Positions 61,301-64,000 of a stretch of DNA of 64,000 bases are shown one piece after another. The stretch's first letter is position 1. Each line of letters starts with the position of its first letter. Origin of the DNA: Daphnia carinata (lineage: Eukaryota; Arthropoda; Branchiopoda; Diplostraca; Daphniidae); assembly GCF_022539665.2 (NCBI RefSeq), contig NC_081333.1, positions 8,740,971-8,804,970 on the forward strand, written 5' to 3'. The notes beneath the pieces are model-generated. The model saw only the letters and a list, made by a program, of their open reading frames with translations. It was not told the DNA's origin and ran no database searches. Position numbers and translations under genes: made by a program.

Positions 61301-64000
61301 CCGGGGGAGAAGAGTCCAGGAGAAAGTTTCTCCTCGTTTCTCGGCCCCTTCCTCCGCCGTCCCATGTTGTTTTGCTGCCACTACACCAGGATGAGGCAAC
61401 TCTCCGGGATCCGATTCAACTGATTAAGAAAAAAAAAAAAAAAACGAAGAAGAAGAAGAAGAAGAAAACCTGTTATGTTTGTTTATACACATTGGCATAG
61501 CTTGCAAACTGAAAGAATTCACCAACTGGAATGCCAGCATACAAACACAATAGCAACAATTTCCTGAATTCATTTTATTTTATTTGAAAATTCTCTTCAC
61601 CGGGACAACCGTTTCTTCCCGTAACTATCGCCGCAATTATTAACGTATTCTAATTATTCCTCAACCTAAAAACAAATTCGAAATTTGCATATTCAATGAC
61701 CAAGAAATTGCTACAAAAAAAAAAAATCTATATTAATAAAATACAGTAAAAGGCAGCACTGTTTATGAGCTTCCGCGTATGCGTCACCCACCGGCTAGCG
61801 GGCGTGACTGTCGCCATGGCTACCAAGCCGAGCGTCTCATGCCGTTCGTGCGTCATTCATAGAAACTGTGGATGGTGGAAGCCATTAAACGCGTTCAACA
61901 CACGTCGATGTAATATATAGGAAAGCTGTAGATATCATCGACTCTGCTCTTATTTGCGCTTCGTTAAACAAATGCGGATGGAGAGAGAGAGAAGAATGAT
62001 TTCGAAATGCAGGCACAGCAGCGAGATGGGCGACAGGTAAATGTCGACACGAATGAGTGCATTATAAACCACACAACGAATCGATACAATCGTTGCCTCA
62101 AACCCCATCTATATTTTATTTTCTTCGATTTCAATCGGCTACGTTTCAACATTCGCCTTCAATTGTTATCAGCGGTCGATCGTTGGCTCTTGCGTTGGGC
62201 TTCATCGTGACACCATTCCAACTGATTCTTTCCCTCTTTATCGATTCAACGCTTATTAAATCATAACTTTAAAAAAAATTTCAAAATTGAAAAAAAAATA
62301 TATGTACAATTCTTTCTTGTTGTTATATCTGTGTGTTTTTTTAAAATATGTTTTTAGTGCGCCTGGCTTAAATGAAATGAATTTATGCATCCCGGTTGTA
62401 GTGTGTGCACGGGCGGCAGCTCAACAGCAGCGCGCAATAGTCCGGCCGACCCCCCTGGGCGGGCTAACTTTCTCCTGGACTCGTTCACACAAACCAGACA
62501 GTGCACGTATACACACACACACACACACAGGTTTGATTCTTTTCTCTAGCGTAAACTTCCCATGAAAAAAAAAAAAAAGGAACCCATTGGATTTGTGTGT
62601 GTGTGTGTTTCATTTCATTCACTACCGAAAGTTTTTTTTTTTTATTTTATTTATTTTCCTTCTTCTTATATTTTTTTTTACCTGTCTCCATACAGAAGAA
62701 AAAAAAAAGGGGAAGAGGTTTGAGAGCTTGGCCCTCTCGTTTTTCCAATTCATTTTCTCCTCGTTCTTCCCTCCATCGTCACACCTGCCCATTTCAAAGG
62801 AATGGGCTGCGTTCACGCAAATGCTGCCTCATACGCAAATGTCTATAAACTCGGCCTTACATACCAACAAATGCCGTCTGTCCGTTCAAATTCTTGACGG
62901 ATTTTTAAAGCTTACAAGACGCCCCATTATACCTTCCATCACGCTGAAATTCACGTACGACGGCTGATGTGCGAGGGCTTCACTGCGCGATAAAAACCGT
63001 TTTGTTGTAAACGTATATATAACTCATCTTATATGCACATTTAAAAAGTACACGTATATGACGTATTATGCATATTTGGTTTTCTTTTTTTATGGCAGAT
63101 TTTTTTTTCTTTCCTTTTCACTTCGCTTTCCATCAGCGACCAGAAAAAAAGTGTTAACCTCAAATCAGTCGTACAGAACTTATTGCGTCACGTAGGGAAA
63201 TGTAAGAAGCTACTACACTTCCCCTTTGCCAAGTATAGTTGAAACCTTTAATGCAACAACATCTTTTTTTTTTTTTATATATATACTATATAAATTAGCC
63301 TTACGGCTGTCTCCGTCTATCCGTAAAATGACTTCCGCCGCCCCCTTCTCTCGCTCCCTTATTTTTTTTTTCTTGAAGAATTTTTGTCCCTTTTTCTTGG
63401 AAGGAGAAAAAAAACAACAAAAAACAAAAAAAAAACAAAACAAATTATTTCCAAACGAATTCCAGTTCCCTTTTGAAGTTCTTACGCTGCTGGTTATAAC
63501 GTTCCTTTCTCGCGTAGAAGAGAAAGTGCTGCCCCTTCGCCTTTGCCTTCCCGTGTGTGTGTTGGTTTTTCTTTTGTTTCTACCCCTCACGGTTCTAAAT
63601 GCCTTTTCATTTTTGTTTTGTTTTCTTCTCACTGAAATTTTCGAATCATTTTTTGTGTGTGTGTGTGTTAAAAGAAGTACGAGACAGGCCCCATTGGTTC
63701 CTGGCTTGCGCTTCACGGTCGAAAATGAAAGGTGGTTAGTTTCCTGAAGTCAAGTAGGTTTTTTTTTTTTTAAGAAGAGCGTCATTGCACCCAGGTTAAC
63801 AGGGCCGCCATTCATTTAACCATTTTTTCTCAGTAAAAGAGAAAAATTCAAAGCATAAAAAAAAAAGAAGGACCGTCAAGTGTTTCCAAAGAAAAAGAAG
63901 GTACTACTTGTGGGAGATTGGAAAATGATGTTTTAATCGTGCGTGACCTCACGATACACGTCGGCGTGAACCCGCAACGTGCAACCGAAGCGAGAGGATC

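Larger units (their letters stand above)
52491..64000. other. Spacer without a supported gene
   Basis: No conserved protein frame, tRNA or rRNA was recognised over 11.5 kb. The stretch is dominated by long A, T and C runs (for example 27 As at 52943-52969) and dinucleotide repeats. Open frames here are driven by homopolymers. It may be upstream regulatory DNA of the structural protein gene or intron of a gene lying beyond the window. Confidence 0.4.

Noticed and set aside
61201-61500. Arg/Glu-repeat frame at the (GA)n tract
   Set aside because: It is created entirely by the dinucleotide repeat, with no other coding evidence.
63213-63747. Long open frames on both strands near the right end
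   Set aside because: Both are dominated by homopolymer-derived Phe, Lys and Leu runs and show no conserved motif or plausible splice context.

Overview
The window looks like nuclear DNA of a small-genome arthropod, most likely a branchiopod crustacean of the Daphnia type. I infer this from compact genes with many 55-110 bp GT-AG introns, AT-rich spacers dense in A/T homopolymers and dinucleotide repeats, and proteins that resemble animal orthologues while keeping features not shared by all insects. There are no prokaryotic operons, CRISPR arrays, phage genes or recognisable transposon ORFs. All spliced models were built by hand from splice consensus, reading phase and remembered family sequences. 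No alignment was run.

Layout. Positions 1-16600 hold one small membrane-protein gene of unknown function (3367-3954, +). The rest of that stretch is spacer or unmodelled intron, with two perfect hairpins and a 300-bp tandem duplication that carries a splice-acceptor/donor pair. Positions 16601-34910 are a dense block of conserved housekeeping genes: ALG8 (+, ER N-glycan glucosyltransferase), CEP120 (-, centriole protein, short form), a C15orf61 homologue (-), ATRX (-, ADD finger plus SNF2 ATPase in one protein), and TBC1D19 (+, atypical TBC protein). ALG8 and CEP120 converge tail to tail. The C15orf61 stop codon lies only 4 nt before the CEP120 start codon on the same strand. ATRX and TBC1D19 diverge from a 1.5-kb spacer.

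Positions 36817-51982 (-) fit a single secreted structural protein of about 1,627 residues. Its signal peptide is split: a 9-nt coding mini-exon (Met-Ala-Lys) lies 5.6 kb upstream of the main exon. The first half is rich in Tyr, Pro, Ala and Lys (APK, SYGAP and YAPAP repeats). The second half is rich in Glu, Gln, Val and Pro, with an 11-residue repeat and EYLPP motifs. It is best described as a cuticle- or adhesive-type low-complexity protein. Its upstream region has a TATA box and a sequence matching the binding consensus of ROR/HR3/E75 nuclear receptors, which would suit moult-timed expression.

Positions 52491-64000 show no gene I can support. They are homopolymer- and microsatellite-rich and include a 75-bp (GA)n tract. 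The genes do not form one pathway; they are independent neighbours, as is usual in a compact eukaryotic genome.
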